A stretch of DNA of 64,000 nucleotides, taken from positions 62,001-126,000 of the forward strand of contig NZ_JADWPD010000014.1 of assembly GCF_017308975.1 (NCBI RefSeq), given 5' to 3'. The notes below the pieces were generated by a model. That model saw only the letters and a program-made list of their open reading frames with translations, ran no database searches and had not been told where the DNA came from. Origin of the DNA: Amycolatopsis sp. MtRt-6. GTDB lineage: Bacteria; Actinomycetota; Actinomycetes; Mycobacteriales; Pseudonocardiaceae. Both the position numbers and the translations under genes were made by a program. Positions 27,841 through 36,825 of this stretch are shown here, in pieces. Positions within the stretch are counted from its first letter, which is position 1. Each line of letters starts with the position of its first letter.

Positions 27841-28022
27841 CGAGATTCAGGAGAATGGGTGGTAAAACGTCGCGAACCAGCCCTTTCGCGCCCTCCGAAG
27901 CTTGACGGATCGCAATTGTTTCGGGATCGTGCGCGTGCGTGGACGTCCGCGTTGTCATCAAGGGAGGGCAAATGTCCGAAATGGACAGGCGTTGGCTTGT
28001 GGTGTGGAAAGGATTCTCTGGC

Positions 28023-28475
28023 TCAGAGCTTGAGCTTGAATCCCGTGTGGCTCGGCGCGAATCCGAGACGCTCGTAGAACCGGTGAGCTTCCGCCCTGGA
28101 CGTGTCCGACGTGAGTTGCACGAGGGTGCACCCGCGCCGCCGCGACTCGTCGATCGCCCAGCGCACGAGATCGGCGCCCAGCCCGGAACCCCGATGGTCG
28201 GAGTGGATCCGGACGGCTTCGATCTGACCGCGAAGGGCGCCGCGCCTGGCCAGGCCCGGAATGATCGTCAGCTGCAAGGTGCCGACCGGTTCGTCGCCGG
28301 ACGCGACGACCATCAGGAGCTGATTCGGATCCGCGTCGATCTGGTCGAAGGCGTGCAGGTATGGCTCGAGATCGGCGGGATCGTCGCGGGTGACGCCGAG
28401 CTGGTCGTCCGCCAGCATGTGCACGATCGCACCGACGTCTTCACGTTGTGCCCTGCGGATGGTGTAGTCGGCCAC
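28023..28475 (-). CDS. GNAT acetyltransferase
   Basis: A 150-aa single-domain GNAT enzyme. The acetyl-CoA pyrophosphate loop is HSDHRGSGLGADLVRWAID (R/QxxGxG/A). The C-terminal AHRFYERLGF segment is also typical. It begins MADYTIRRAQREDVGAIV from a GTG, 10 nt after the end of the next gene upstream. It is a clear tandem paralogue of that gene (shared ESRRRGCT/EARRRGCT and FYxRxGF). Substrate unknown. Confidence 0.85.
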   Translation of the reverse strand: MADYTIRRAQREDVGAIVHMLADDQLGVTRDDPADLEPYLHAFDQIDADPNQLLMVVASGDEPVGTLQLTIIPGLARRGALRGQIEAVRIHSDHRGSGLGADLVRWAIDESRRRGCTLVQLTSDTSRAEAHRFYERLGFAPSHTGFKLKL

Positions 28476-28485
28476 GACGTCAGTA

Positions 28486-28887
28486 TCACAGGGCGCGGGC
28501 GAATCCCTGGTAGCTGTACTCGAATCCGAAGCGTGCGTAGAAGTCCCGCAGGTCGCCGCGGTTGAGGCCCGAATCGAGGTGGATACGCGTGCAGCCGCGT
28601 CGGCGGGCTTCGTCGATGCCCCAGGTCAGGAGTGCGCTCGTCACACCGCGCCGGGCGGCACGGATGCCCTCGAGCAGACCGCGGGGCGCGCCGTCCCAGG
28701 CGAGGCCCCTCAGCACTGTCAGTTGTGCGGTGCCGGCGACGCCGTTGTCGTCTTCGGCGACGACCAGCGTGACGTGCGGCGTGTTCGTGAGCTCCCGGAG
28801 GGCGGCTGCTAACGGCTCGCCCGGTGCGCCGAACAGGCGCACCAGCGCCTCGATGTCCGTTGCCCGGGCACGTCTGATGACCTCCAT
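28486..28887 (-). CDS. GNAT-like acetyltransferase with shortened CoA loop
   Basis: A 133-aa paralogue of the downstream GNAT protein, sharing the GLLEGIRAARRG/GQIEAVRIHSDHRG region and FYARFGFEYSYQGF. Compared with it, the acetyl-CoA binding loop is about four residues shorter and lacks the RGSGLG glycines (it reads RAARRGVTSALLTWG). CoA binding may therefore be altered or lost. GGAG precedes the ATG weakly. It is probably co-transcribed with the 28023-28475 gene, 10 nt apart. Confidence 0.75.
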   Translation of the reverse strand: MEVIRRARATDIEALVRLFGAPGEPLAAALRELTNTPHVTLVVAEDDNGVAGTAQLTVLRGLAWDGAPRGLLEGIRAARRGVTSALLTWGIDEARRRGCTRIHLDSGLNRGDLRDFYARFGFEYSYQGFARAL

Positions 28888-28965
28888 TTCACCCAGTATG
28901 CAGGAGGTCCGACGGTGGACATAACTGCGACGAGGCGGCTACCCGGAGTGCCTGCCGCACATGCC

Positions 28966-30009
28966 TCAGGTCAGCCTGTATCGCCGGACCCCATCGGCGA
29001 CCTGGGCGCTCAGTTTGCCTTGCGAGACCAGGAGATCCAGGTGTGCGGCGGTTTCAAGTACCGCCAGCATCTGGTTGAAGTAGTCCATTTCGGACAGTTT
29101 GCGGTTGCGGCGGGTCCAGCTGATCCGGTGTGCGGCTTCATACGCGCAGCTGGCGCCGGCCGCGATCTGCGAGGCAATCGTCTCGAGGCGCTGCCGATGG
29201 TGTTCCAGCAGTTCGTCGACCCGGGTGTGCACGCTTTCCGACACCGGGCCGTGGGCGGGGAGCATGCGGCGATCCGGCATCGCGCGCACCAGGCGAAGCG
29301 AGTCGATGAAGTCGTTGAGCGGCAACTCGGCCGGCACCGGCTGGAACCCGATGGAAGGGGTGATGTGCGGCAGTACGTGGTCACCGGAGAACAACAGGTC
29401 GGCGGTGTCGTCCACGAAGACGACATGCCCGGACGTGTGCCCCGGCGTGGCGACGACTTCGAATTCGCGCCCCGGCAGGATCGGCCGTGGCCCCGGTGTC
29501 AGCCATTCGTCGGGTGCCTCCCAGAGGTCGGCTTCCGTGTGCCGCCGGTTCGTGCCGAACTGCCGGGCCAGTGCCTCCACGACCTCGCCGGCCCCGGCCT
29601 GGAACAACAGGTCGACCTGGGCTTCCATCGGCAGCCGGTCGGGATTGCCGGACGCCTTGAGGGACGGCTCTTCGTCCTGGCCGAGGGCGATCTTCGAACC
29701 GAAGTCACGACGGAGGACCACTGCTTGCGAGTAGTGGTCCCGATGCACGTGGGTGACGAGGAACTCGCTGACATCGGCGAGCTCGGCGCCGATTCCGCCC
29801 AGGGCGTCCGCGAGCTGCTGCCGGGCCACGGTCAGCGCCCACCCGGAGTCGACCAGAACCAGCTTCTCGCCGTCGGTGACCGCGTAGACGTTGACCGCGC
29901 GCAAAGCGTCATTGGGCAGCGGCAACGGGATCCGGTAGACGCCGGCCGAGACCTCGTAGATGCCGGGTTCGGTCCAGTTCCTGTCGCTGCTTTCCGGCAA
30001 CGGTTCCAC
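28966..30009 (-). CDS. Metallo-beta-lactamase-fold hydrolase
   Basis: A 347-aa protein. The metal-binding motif FLVTHVHRDHYSQA is in the N-terminal half. Later ligands follow in TPGHTSGH, then LLFSGDHVLP, with AHGPVSE downstream, and the C-terminal about 90 residues are helical. The layout resembles glyoxalase II-like or LACTB2-like hydrolases with a C-terminal helical extension. GTG at 30009, preceded by ACGGAGGTCACC, is chosen; the open frame continues upstream to 30084 without a ribosome site. Substrate unknown. Confidence 0.85.
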   Translation of the reverse strand: MEPLPESSDRNWTEPGIYEVSAGVYRIPLPLPNDALRAVNVYAVTDGEKLVLVDSGWALTVARQQLADALGGIGAELADVSEFLVTHVHRDHYSQAVVLRRDFGSKIALGQDEEPSLKASGNPDRLPMEAQVDLLFQAGAGEVVEALARQFGTNRRHTEADLWEAPDEWLTPGPRPILPGREFEVVATPGHTSGHVVFVDDTADLLFSGDHVLPHITPSIGFQPVPAELPLNDFIDSLRLVRAMPDRRMLPAHGPVSESVHTRVDELLEHHRQRLETIASQIAAGASCAYEAAHRISWTRRNRKLSEMDYFNQMLAVLETAAHLDLLVSQGKLSAQVADGVRRYRLT

Positions 30010-30113
30010 GGTGACCTCCGTCCCGGCGAGACTGCGGTGTCCCGGCCTTTCTTCACCCTGAGCCGTGCCGGTCCCGCTGTCCACCGGCAGGAGATGAGAC
30101 GCCGGTCACTTGG

Positions 30114-30938
30114 TCAGTCGGTGTCCTGCTTCAGGGCGGTGTCGATGGTCAGAGCCGCGGCGACCACCATGCTGGCCAGCGGATCGGGCAGCGGGTGAGG
30201 GATTTCCACGACGTAGTTGTCCGCCGTGGTGAACGCGGCTTTGAGGAAGCCGCCCCAGGTCTTGGTCACCCGGGCGACCTCGGTGCCGGCGTGGTCGCGA
30301 ATCGAGAAGTTCCAGGCACGCCAGTTCTCAGCGAAGATCCCGCCGACCGAGCGGCCGTCGACGACGAAGCCGAACCGGATCTTGCCGAAGACGTTCTCCT
30401 GGACGATCTCGCCGATGGGGGTCTCGTCGGCCCTGGTGACGAGGAACCGCGACTTGAACACCTTCGCCGGCCGGGTCACCTTGAGCACCGTGCTGTGGTT
30501 GGCGTCGCGGACCTCGAACTTGTGGGTCAGGAACTGGTCGTAGTTGGTCAGGAGCCGGATCGCCTTCTTCAGCGTGCTCTGGCCCACCTCGACGACCCCG
30601 CCGAGCTGGTTGCCGTGCTGGTCGAAGACGCCGAACTCGTTGGCCATTTCGATCAGCTTGGCGCGCTGGTTGACGACGAGGACCGGCTCGGTGAACAGGG
30701 TCCCGCCGCCGCTACGAGCGCCGCCTCGGCCGCGTGTCGCGCGATTGACCTGGTTCTGGATCCGCGCCGGGTCGTGGGCGCGTTCGATGTCCAGCTCGAT
30801 CGGCGCGGAATCGCCGGGTGGCGCGGATGGGTAGGCCGGCCGCGTGTCGGCAGTCCAGGCCTGGCCGTCCCACCATCGGTGCAGACGGGGGTCCCGCGCG
30901 TCCGGGTACCAGCCCGGCTGCGGTGGCGAACTCGTCAT
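30114..30938 (-). CDS. DUF2510-LURP-one/scramblase-like protein
   Basis: A 274-aa protein with an N-terminal DUF2510 motif (PGWYPDARDPRLHRWWDG, residues 9-26). A variable linker of about 45 residues follows, and then a phospholipid scramblase/LURP-one-like beta-barrel domain (residues 78-270; LFTEPVLVVNQRAKLIEMAN, ENVFGKIRFGFVV, FSIRDHAG). DUF2510 proteins are usually membrane-associated in actinobacteria. Lipid translocation is only inferred from the fold. Its ATG (30936-30938) overlaps an in-frame ATG on the other strand at 30937, so the true start of the plus-strand gene must be further in. Confidence 0.75.
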   Translation of the reverse strand: MTSSPPQPGWYPDARDPRLHRWWDGQAWTADTRPAYPSAPPGDSAPIELDIERAHDPARIQNQVNRATRGRGGARSGGGTLFTEPVLVVNQRAKLIEMANEFGVFDQHGNQLGGVVEVGQSTLKKAIRLLTNYDQFLTHKFEVRDANHSTVLKVTRPAKVFKSRFLVTRADETPIGEIVQENVFGKIRFGFVVDGRSVGGIFAENWRAWNFSIRDHAGTEVARVTKTWGGFLKAAFTTADNYVVEIPHPLPDPLASMVVAAALTIDTALKQDTD

Positions 30939-31059
30939 GACCGGTCAGCCTATCGCCGTGGACCCGTTCATGGTGCTGCTCAAGGGAAATGCGGTATATG
31001 TCCGCATCCTGGCGCCCCGGGTGGGACCGGCGCTCAGGGGACGACCAGAATCGGTGGTC

Positions 31060-32097
31060 GTGAGTGAGCGAATCTGGCCCAGCGGAGCCGCGACGGCGAT
31101 CGGCTCGATGCCGGGCAACGATCCCGCCGAAGCGGCCGCGGTCGTGTTCGGTGAGCTGCCCGACTTTCCGCACCTGCCCGAGCTGCCGGCCCGCGGAGTC
31201 GGAGCTGACCTGCTCGGCCGGACGGCCGCGCTGCTCGTCGACCTGGCCGTCGACGTCGTGCCGAGTGGCTACCGCGTTGCGCCCAGGCCCGGGCGCGAGC
31301 ACCGCCGGGCTGTCGACCTGCTTCGCTGGGATCTCGACGCCGTGCAGGAGGCGCGGGAGAAGGCGGGGGCCACCCCGCCGGTCTTCAAGATCCAGCTGGC
31401 CGGGCCGTGGACGCTCGGCGCGGGGATCGAGCTGCCCCGGGGGCATCGGGTGCTGACCGACCGCGGGGCCTTGCGGGATTTCACGTCGTCGCTGCTGGAC
31501 GGCCTCGCCGAGCATGTCGCGGAAGTGCGGGCCAGGACCGGTGCGCCGGTGGTGGTCCAGTTCGACGAGCCGTCCCTGCCCGCGGTGCTGACCGGCGGCC
31601 TGTCGACGCCGTCCGGCTACGGGAACGTCCCGGCGGTGCCGGCGCCCGAGGCCCGCCAGCTGCTCACCACCGTGATCGACGGCGCCCGGCGGATCACCGA
31701 CCGCCCGGTGATCTTGCACTGCTGCGCTGCGAAACCGCCTCTGGGGTTGCTGCGTGAGGCGGGTGCGGATGCTCTGGCGTTCGACCTCGCCGCGCTCGAC
31801 GGGGCTTCTGCGGCGTTCCTCGACGAGATCGGCGAAGTGTGGGACGGCGGGGCAACACTGTTCCTGGGCGCGGTCCCGGCCACGACGCCCGGATCCTCGC
31901 CGAGCCTCAAGGACGTCGGCGAACCGGCGTTCCGGCTGGCCGACCGGCTCGGCTTCAACCGCAGCGTCCTGGCCGAACGGGCCGTCCCGACACCCGCCTG
32001 CGGCCTCGCCGGCGCGACGCCGGAATGGATGCGCCGTGCCCTTTCGCTGACGCGGGACCTCGGCAAAGCCTTCGTCGAGCCGCCGGAAGGCTGGTGA
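31060..32097 (+). CDS. Cobalamin-independent methionine synthase-like protein (Rv3015c-like)
   Basis: A 345-aa protein with the MetE C-terminal-domain fold: SERIWPSGAATAIGSMPGND at the start, VFKIQLAGPWTLGAG, VQFDEPSLPAVL and VILHCCAAKPP (zinc-ligand cysteine region). It is about half the length of MetE and lacks the N-terminal folate domain, so it is a single-domain relative rather than a standard methionine synthase. Its methyl donor is unknown. Start at GTG 31060 is chosen from the conserved SERIWPSG; GTG 31054 is as plausible. The matching mycobacterial gene Rv3015c also lies near ligA. Confidence 0.75.
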   Translation: MSERIWPSGAATAIGSMPGNDPAEAAAVVFGELPDFPHLPELPARGVGADLLGRTAALLVDLAVDVVPSGYRVAPRPGREHRRAVDLLRWDLDAVQEAREKAGATPPVFKIQLAGPWTLGAGIELPRGHRVLTDRGALRDFTSSLLDGLAEHVAEVRARTGAPVVVQFDEPSLPAVLTGGLSTPSGYGNVPAVPAPEARQLLTTVIDGARRITDRPVILHCCAAKPPLGLLREAGADALAFDLAALDGASAAFLDEIGEVWDGGATLFLGAVPATTPGSSPSLKDVGEPAFRLADRLGFNRSVLAERAVPTPACGLAGATPEWMRRALSLTRDLGKAFVEPPEGW

Positions 32098-32182
32098 CGG
32101 AATCCGCCAACTCGCCGACGTCCGCCTCGGCCGGCAAGTAGCGTTGCCGAGGTAGCCGACTGAACGAGGACCACCCGAGATC

Positions 32183-32887
32183 ATGCGTCTTTTCCGCCGA
32201 AAGAGCACCGCTGCCGACCCGCCCGATCCGCGCACCGCGTGGCCCGAGCAGCCCGTGCCGGACGACCCGGCCGCCGCCGCGGAGGCGTTCTGGCACGGCT
32301 GGTTCGAGCTGCTCCCGATGGTCAGTGCGGCACTGGGCGAGGGCGAGCCGCACCGGGTCGAGCACGAACTCTGCGGGCTTGTCGAGGCGTTGCACCCGCG
32401 GCTGCACTTCTCGCTGGAGCGTGGTCGCCAGGCGATCTACGCCCTGGTCGTGACCGGTCAGGAAGACCCCGAAGTGCGGCCGTTCACCGACGCTTGGCGG
32501 GCAGCCGCGCCGCCGGACGACGCGATCTGGGAGTACCACGACTCCGTCCCGCCGGTGCCGGATCCGACCGAGGTCACGGTGAACCTCGGCGAGCACCGCA
32601 TCGCGCTGGCCGACGTCCGGGTCGTCGCTCAGGTGGACGACGACGAGCACGTGGTCGACGTCGCCGTCTTCCACCCCCGCTTCGGCGACCTCGACGACGC
32701 CACCCGGCGGACCATGACGTTCCTGCCGCTCGACGCGACATTGGGTGAACGGCTCGCCGCCGAACGGTTACGGCGCGTCGAGACGGCGGCGGTCGAGCCG
32801 GCCGGGGCCATCACCCTTCTGGAGTTTCGTGAACTGGTCCGCGGACTAGGCAACGGACCGAACGAAATTGTCGGTACCGCCGACTAG
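32183..32887 (+). CDS. Conserved hypothetical protein
   Basis: A 234-aa soluble acidic protein, MRLFRRKSTAADPPD, then a domain with FWHGWFELLPMVSAALGEGE, LHFSLERGRQAIYALVVTG and TMTFLPLDATLGERLAAERL. I recognise no catalytic motif. The alternating hydrophobic pattern suggests a mixed alpha/beta fold. It ends 11 nt before ligA and the ligA promoter box overlaps its stop, so it could be linked to ligA in actinobacterial genomes, but no function follows from that. Confidence 0.7.
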   Translation: MRLFRRKSTAADPPDPRTAWPEQPVPDDPAAAAEAFWHGWFELLPMVSAALGEGEPHRVEHELCGLVEALHPRLHFSLERGRQAIYALVVTGQEDPEVRPFTDAWRAAAPPDDAIWEYHDSVPPVPDPTEVTVNLGEHRIALADVRVVAQVDDDEHVVDVAVFHPRFGDLDDATRRTMTFLPLDATLGERLAAERLRRVETAAVEPAGAITLLEFRELVRGLGNGPNEIVGTAD

Positions 32888-32898
32888 GGTTACCACCC

Positions 32899-35079
32899 GT
32901 GAGCAGCACCGAACTTCCCCAGGACCAGGTCGCGGCGGTCGACGCCCCGGTGGCCGCGGAGGACGTCGCCGACGTCCCGGCCGACGTGCGTGAGCGACAC
33001 AGCGCACTCGCCGAGGAACTGCGCGACCACCAGTTCCGCTACTACGTCCTGGACTCGCCGATCATCTCCGACGGGCAGTTCGACGAGCTGCTGGGCGAAC
33101 TGCAGCGGCTCGAGGACGCGCACCCGGCGCTGGTCACGCCCGAATCGCCGACCCAGCGAGTCGGGGGCACGTTCTCGACCGAGTTCACCGCGCACGACCA
33201 CCTCGAGCGCATGCTCAGCCTCGACAACGTGTTCGACCAGGACGAATTCCTGGCGTGGGTGGAACGCGTCGAGAAGGAGGTCGGGCGCACCGAATTCCTG
33301 GCCGAGCTGAAGATCGACGGCCTGGCGATCAACCTGCTGTACGAAAACGGCCAGCTGACCCGGGCGCTCACGCGGGGCGACGGCCGGACCGGCGAGGACG
33401 TCACGCTCAATGTCCGGACTCTCGACCAGGTGCCCCAGACGCTGACCGGCACCGACCAGTTTCCGGTGCCTGCCCTGGTCGAGGTACGTGGCGAGGTCTT
33501 CTTCCGCGTTGAAGACTTCCTCGAGCTGAACGCGAAGATGGTCGAAGCCGGCAAACCGCCGTACGCGAATCCGCGCAACACCGCGGCCGGCTCGCTGCGG
33601 CAGAAGGACCCCAAGATCACTCGCGAGCGCCGGCTGCGGCTGATCTGCCACGGGCTCGGCAAACGTGAAGGGTTCGAGCCCCAGCGCCAGTCGGAGGCGT
33701 ACGACGCGCTGGCCGCGTGGGGGCTGCCGGTCTCGCCGCACAGCAAGGTCCTGACCTCGGCCGAGGAACTCACCGCGCACATCGCCTACTGGGGCGAGCA
33801 CCGGCACGACGCCGAGCACGAGATCGACGGCGTGGTCATCAAGGTCGACCAGGTGACCCTGCAGCGGCGGCTGGGCACGACGTCGCGCGCGCCTCGTTGG
33901 GCGATTGCGTACAAGTACCCGCCGGAAGAGGCGATCACCACGCTGCTGGACATCCAGGTCGGCGTCGGGCGGACCGGGCGGGTGACGCCGTTCGCGGTCA
34001 CCGAGCCGGTCACCGTCGCGGGGTCGACCGTGGCCAGGGCGACCCTCCACAACCAGGAGGAGGTCAAGCGCAAGGGTGTGCTCATCGGCGACCGGATCGT
34101 CATCCGGAAGGCGGGTGACGTCATCCCCGAGGTCCTCGGGCCGGTGGTGGACGCGCGCACGGGCGAGGAGCGCGAGTTCGTCATGCCCACCCATTGCCCG
34201 GAATGCGGCACGGAGCTCGCCTATCAGAAGGAAGGCGACAAGGACATCCGCTGCCCGAACACCAGGTTCTGCCCCGCGCAGCTGCGGGAGCGCCTCTTCC
34301 ACCTGGCCGGGCGTGGCGCCTTCGACATCGAGGTCCTCGGGTACGAGGCGGCGGTCGCGCTGCTCGACGCGCGGGTGGTCGCCGACGAGGGCGACGTCTT
34401 CGACCTGAACGAGGACAGCCTCGCCGAGGTCGCGCTGTTCCGCACCAAGGCGGGCGAGTTGTCGGCGAACGCGCGGAAGCTGCTCGCCAACCTCGACGCG
34501 GCGAAGGACCGGCCGTTGTGGAAGGTGATCGTCGCCCTGTCGATCCGGCATGTCGGGCCGACCGCGGCGCAGGCGCTGGCCCGCGAGTTCGGTTCGATCG
34601 AACGGATCGAGCAGGCCACCGAGGAGGAGCTTTCGGCGGTCGACGGCGTCGGTCCGACCATCGCCCACGCGACGCAGGAGTGGTTCGACGTCGCCTGGCA
34701 CCGCGAGATCGTCGAAAAGTGGCGACGCGCCGGCGTGCGGATGGCGGAGGAGCGGGACGAGTCCATCCCGCGCCACCTCGAGGGGCTGTCGATCGTGGTG
34801 ACGGGCTCGCTCGAGGGCTTCTCCCGCGACGAGGCCAAGGAGGTCATCATGGCCCGCGGCGGCAAGGCCGCCGGGTCGGTGTCGAAGAAGACCGCGTTCG
34901 TCGTCGTCGGTGACTCGCCTGGTTCGAAATACGACAAGGCGGTTCAGCTCAAGGTGCCGGTGCTCGACGAAGCCGGCTTCCGGATCCTGCTGGAACAGGG
35001 GCCCGACGCGGCGCGGGAGGTGGCGCTGCCGGCCGGCGACGAGACCGCCGAAGACGTGACTGGGGGAACGGATGAGTGA
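32899..35079 (+). CDS. ligA: NAD-dependent DNA ligase
   Basis: A 726-aa replicative ligase. Order: Ia domain (about 30-85), adenylation domain with the AMP-accepting lysine at K138 in ELKIDGLAIN, OB fold, four-cysteine zinc finger (HCPECGTEL, then CPNTRFCPAQ), helix-hairpin-helix domain (VDGVGPTIAHATQEW), and a C-terminal BRCT domain (SIVVTGSLEGFSRDEAKEVI). It seals nicks in DNA replication and repair. GTG start; the box TAGGGT (32885-32890) lies 8 nt before it, consistent with a leaderless transcript. Its 3' end overlaps the next gene by 8 nt. Confidence 0.97.
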   Translation: MSSTELPQDQVAAVDAPVAAEDVADVPADVRERHSALAEELRDHQFRYYVLDSPIISDGQFDELLGELQRLEDAHPALVTPESPTQRVGGTFSTEFTAHDHLERMLSLDNVFDQDEFLAWVERVEKEVGRTEFLAELKIDGLAINLLYENGQLTRALTRGDGRTGEDVTLNVRTLDQVPQTLTGTDQFPVPALVEVRGEVFFRVEDFLELNAKMVEAGKPPYANPRNTAAGSLRQKDPKITRERRLRLICHGLGKREGFEPQRQSEAYDALAAWGLPVSPHSKVLTSAEELTAHIAYWGEHRHDAEHEIDGVVIKVDQVTLQRRLGTTSRAPRWAIAYKYPPEEAITTLLDIQVGVGRTGRVTPFAVTEPVTVAGSTVARATLHNQEEVKRKGVLIGDRIVIRKAGDVIPEVLGPVVDARTGEEREFVMPTHCPECGTELAYQKEGDKDIRCPNTRFCPAQLRERLFHLAGRGAFDIEVLGYEAAVALLDARVVADEGDVFDLNEDSLAEVALFRTKAGELSANARKLLANLDAAKDRPLWKVIVALSIRHVGPTAAQALAREFGSIERIEQATEEELSAVDGVGPTIAHATQEWFDVAWHREIVEKWRRAGVRMAEERDESIPRHLEGLSIVVTGSLEGFSRDEAKEVIMARGGKAAGSVSKKTAFVVVGDSPGSKYDKAVQLKVPVLDEAGFRILLEQGPDAAREVALPAGDETAEDVTGGTDE

Positions 35080-35566
35080 TGTCGAAATCCGGCCCCCGCG
35101 GCCCGAGGAGTACGCCGCGGCGGGCGAGGTCACGGTGCTGGCGTACGAAGCCGACGGTCACCTGGCCGACGACGTCGGCTACGACGCGATGCTGCGTGAC
35201 GTCGCGCGGCGGGTCGAGGAGGCCGAGGTCCTCGTCGCGGTGAACGGGACGGGGGAGGTGGTCGGCACCGTGACCATCGTGCACCCGGGGTCCGGGTACG
35301 CCGAGATTTCACGCCCGGGCGAGCTGGAGTTCCGGATGCTGGCGGTGGCGCCGTCGGCGCGGGGCCGCGGGATCGGCGAGGCCTTGATCAAGGCCGTGTT
35401 CGACCGCGCTCGCGCGCTGGGGCTCGGGAAGGTGGTGCTGAGCAGCGTCGACCGGATGCACCGCGCGCATCGGCTCTACGAACGTCTCGGGTTCACGCGC
35501 CTGGCAGAGCGGGACTGGCGGTTATATCCGCACATCACCCTGATCGCTTATAAGATCGACGTCTGA
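35072..35566 (+). CDS. GNAT acetyltransferase
   Basis: A 164-aa GNAT-fold enzyme. Acetyl-CoA loop LAVAPSARGRGIGEALIKAV (R/QxxGxG) and C-terminal RMHRAHRLYERLGF are clear. It starts within ligA (8-nt overlap) and ends before a strong terminator, so it is the last gene of the ligA transcript. GGGGG lies upstream of the ATG. Substrate not predictable. Confidence 0.88.
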   Translation: MSDVEIRPPRPEEYAAAGEVTVLAYEADGHLADDVGYDAMLRDVARRVEEAEVLVAVNGTGEVVGTVTIVHPGSGYAEISRPGELEFRMLAVAPSARGRGIGEALIKAVFDRARALGLGKVVLSSVDRMHRAHRLYERLGFTRLAERDWRLYPHITLIAYKIDV

Positions 35567-35582
35567 CCTGGGCGTTGTCGAA

Positions 35583-35613
35583 AAAGGGACGAGCCGCGCG
35601 GGCTCGTCCCTTT
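35583..35613. terminator. Bidirectional intrinsic terminator
   Basis: Arms AAAGGGACGAGCC (35583-35595) and GGCTCGTCCCTTT (35601-35613) with a 5-nt loop; A-rich on one side and T-rich on the other. It lies between the convergent GNAT and ACT-domain genes. Confidence 0.85.
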
Positions 35614-35635
35614 CGAGGACGTGACGGATTTCTCG

Positions 35636-36289
35636 CTAGCCGTCGAGGACGACAGCGACGATGCCGGCGAGGTGAGCGAGGCGAGCGACCTCGGCGGCGC
35701 GGAAGTTCGGGCCGCCGGGGCGGGCGACCAACAGGGCCTTTCCCGGCTTGCCGAGCGGGGTCGCGGCCAGCTCGGTGCCGAGCTCCTTCCACGTCTCCGG
35801 GATCCAGGCCTCTTCGCTGTCGAGGACCGTTGCTCGCTCGAGGGGCAGCCACGGCAGGTCGGTGATCGCGGTCTCCGGGGCCGCGCTGGACGACGCCAGC
35901 CGGACCGCGCCGGTCTCCGAGTGCTCGACGATCATCGCCCAGCCGGCGCGCACGATGCGGGGGACGCCTTCGGCGAGGATGTCGAGGCCGGACTTCGGCT
36001 GCGCGGCGATTTCCTCGACGAGCTCGAGTTCGCGGTGCGTGTCCAGGACGCCCGCGTAGGGACGGACCGCGTCCACTTCGACGCCTTCGACGCTCTCGGC
36101 CGCCGTGATCAGCGCGTCGGGCAGGCGGCCCGACGGCAGCTCGACCACCAGGTCGTCGACCGCGACGCCGTTGCCGCGCTCGACGACGTCCACGCTGAGG
36201 ATGTCGGCGCCGACCGTGCCGAGCGCCGTGGCGACCGCGCCGAGGGTCCCCGGGCTGTCCGGAAGGAGGACCCGGATCAGGAACGACAC
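35636..36289 (-). CDS. ACT-domain protein (Rv3013-like)
   Basis: A 217-aa protein with an ACT domain in the first 75 residues (SFLIRVLLPDSPGTLGAVAT, then ADILSVDVVERGNGVAVDD) and a second region of about 140 residues containing WAMIVEHSETG and LLVARPGGPNFRAAEVARLA. ACT domains bind amino acids; such stand-alone proteins are predicted regulators. The matching mycobacterial gene Rv3013 also sits between ligA and gatC. GTG at 36289 (GTG-TCG-TTC) follows GAGAGGGG, and the next upstream GTG at 36292 is an alternative. Confidence 0.82.
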   Translation of the reverse strand: MSFLIRVLLPDSPGTLGAVATALGTVGADILSVDVVERGNGVAVDDLVVELPSGRLPDALITAAESVEGVEVDAVRPYAGVLDTHRELELVEEIAAQPKSGLDILAEGVPRIVRAGWAMIVEHSETGAVRLASSSAAPETAITDLPWLPLERATVLDSEEAWIPETWKELGTELAATPLGKPGKALLVARPGGPNFRAAEVARLAHLAGIVAVVLDG

Positions 36290-36525
36290 CACGCGCCCCT
36301 CTCGCCTCTGGCGTCCCATCCTTGCCGTGGGACGCTCGATGCCGGTCGCCGATTGTGACAGACCCGCCCGGCCCGCGGGACCTGCTGTCCGCCGGGCGGG
36401 ATGTGAGCGTCGCCGGACGGCAGCCGGCCTGCGCCGGGCGTAACCCAGTCGAGTGCGCCCGCGCCGCCACCATAGACTTGCAGCTTCCGAGACAACCCGC
36501 ACAGCACAACCCGGGAGTCACCCGC

Positions 36526-36825
36526 GTGCCCAACATTTCCCGAGACGAGGTCGCGCACCTCGCGAAGCTGGCCAGGCTGGCCGTGACCGACGACGAAATC
36601 GACGTCTTCGCCGGCCAGCTCGACCAGATCCTGGACTCGGTGGCCAAGGTGAGCGAGGTCGCCGCCGCCGACGTGCCGCCCACGTCGCACGCCGTGCCGC
36701 TGACGAACGTCTTCCGACAGGACGTCGTCGTCCCCGGGCTCACGCAGCAGCAGGCGCTGGCCGGAGCGCCGGCCGCCGAAGAGGGCCGTTTCCGGGTGCC
36801 GCGGATCCTGGGGGAAGAGCAGTGA
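36526..36825 (+). CDS. gatC: Asp-tRNA(Asn)/Glu-tRNA(Gln) amidotransferase subunit C
   Basis: A 99-aa GatC, the small subunit that stabilises GatA and GatB. Marks: ISRDEVAHLAKLARLAVTDD at the N-terminus and LRxD-type tail (LTNVFRQDVVVPGLTQQQAL, RVPRIL). GTG follows GGGAGTC. Its stop overlaps the gatA start (GTGA at 36822-36825). A possible -10 TAGACT is at 36473-36478. Confidence 0.96.
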   Translation: MPNISRDEVAHLAKLARLAVTDDEIDVFAGQLDQILDSVAKVSEVAAADVPPTSHAVPLTNVFRQDVVVPGLTQQQALAGAPAAEEGRFRVPRILGEEQ

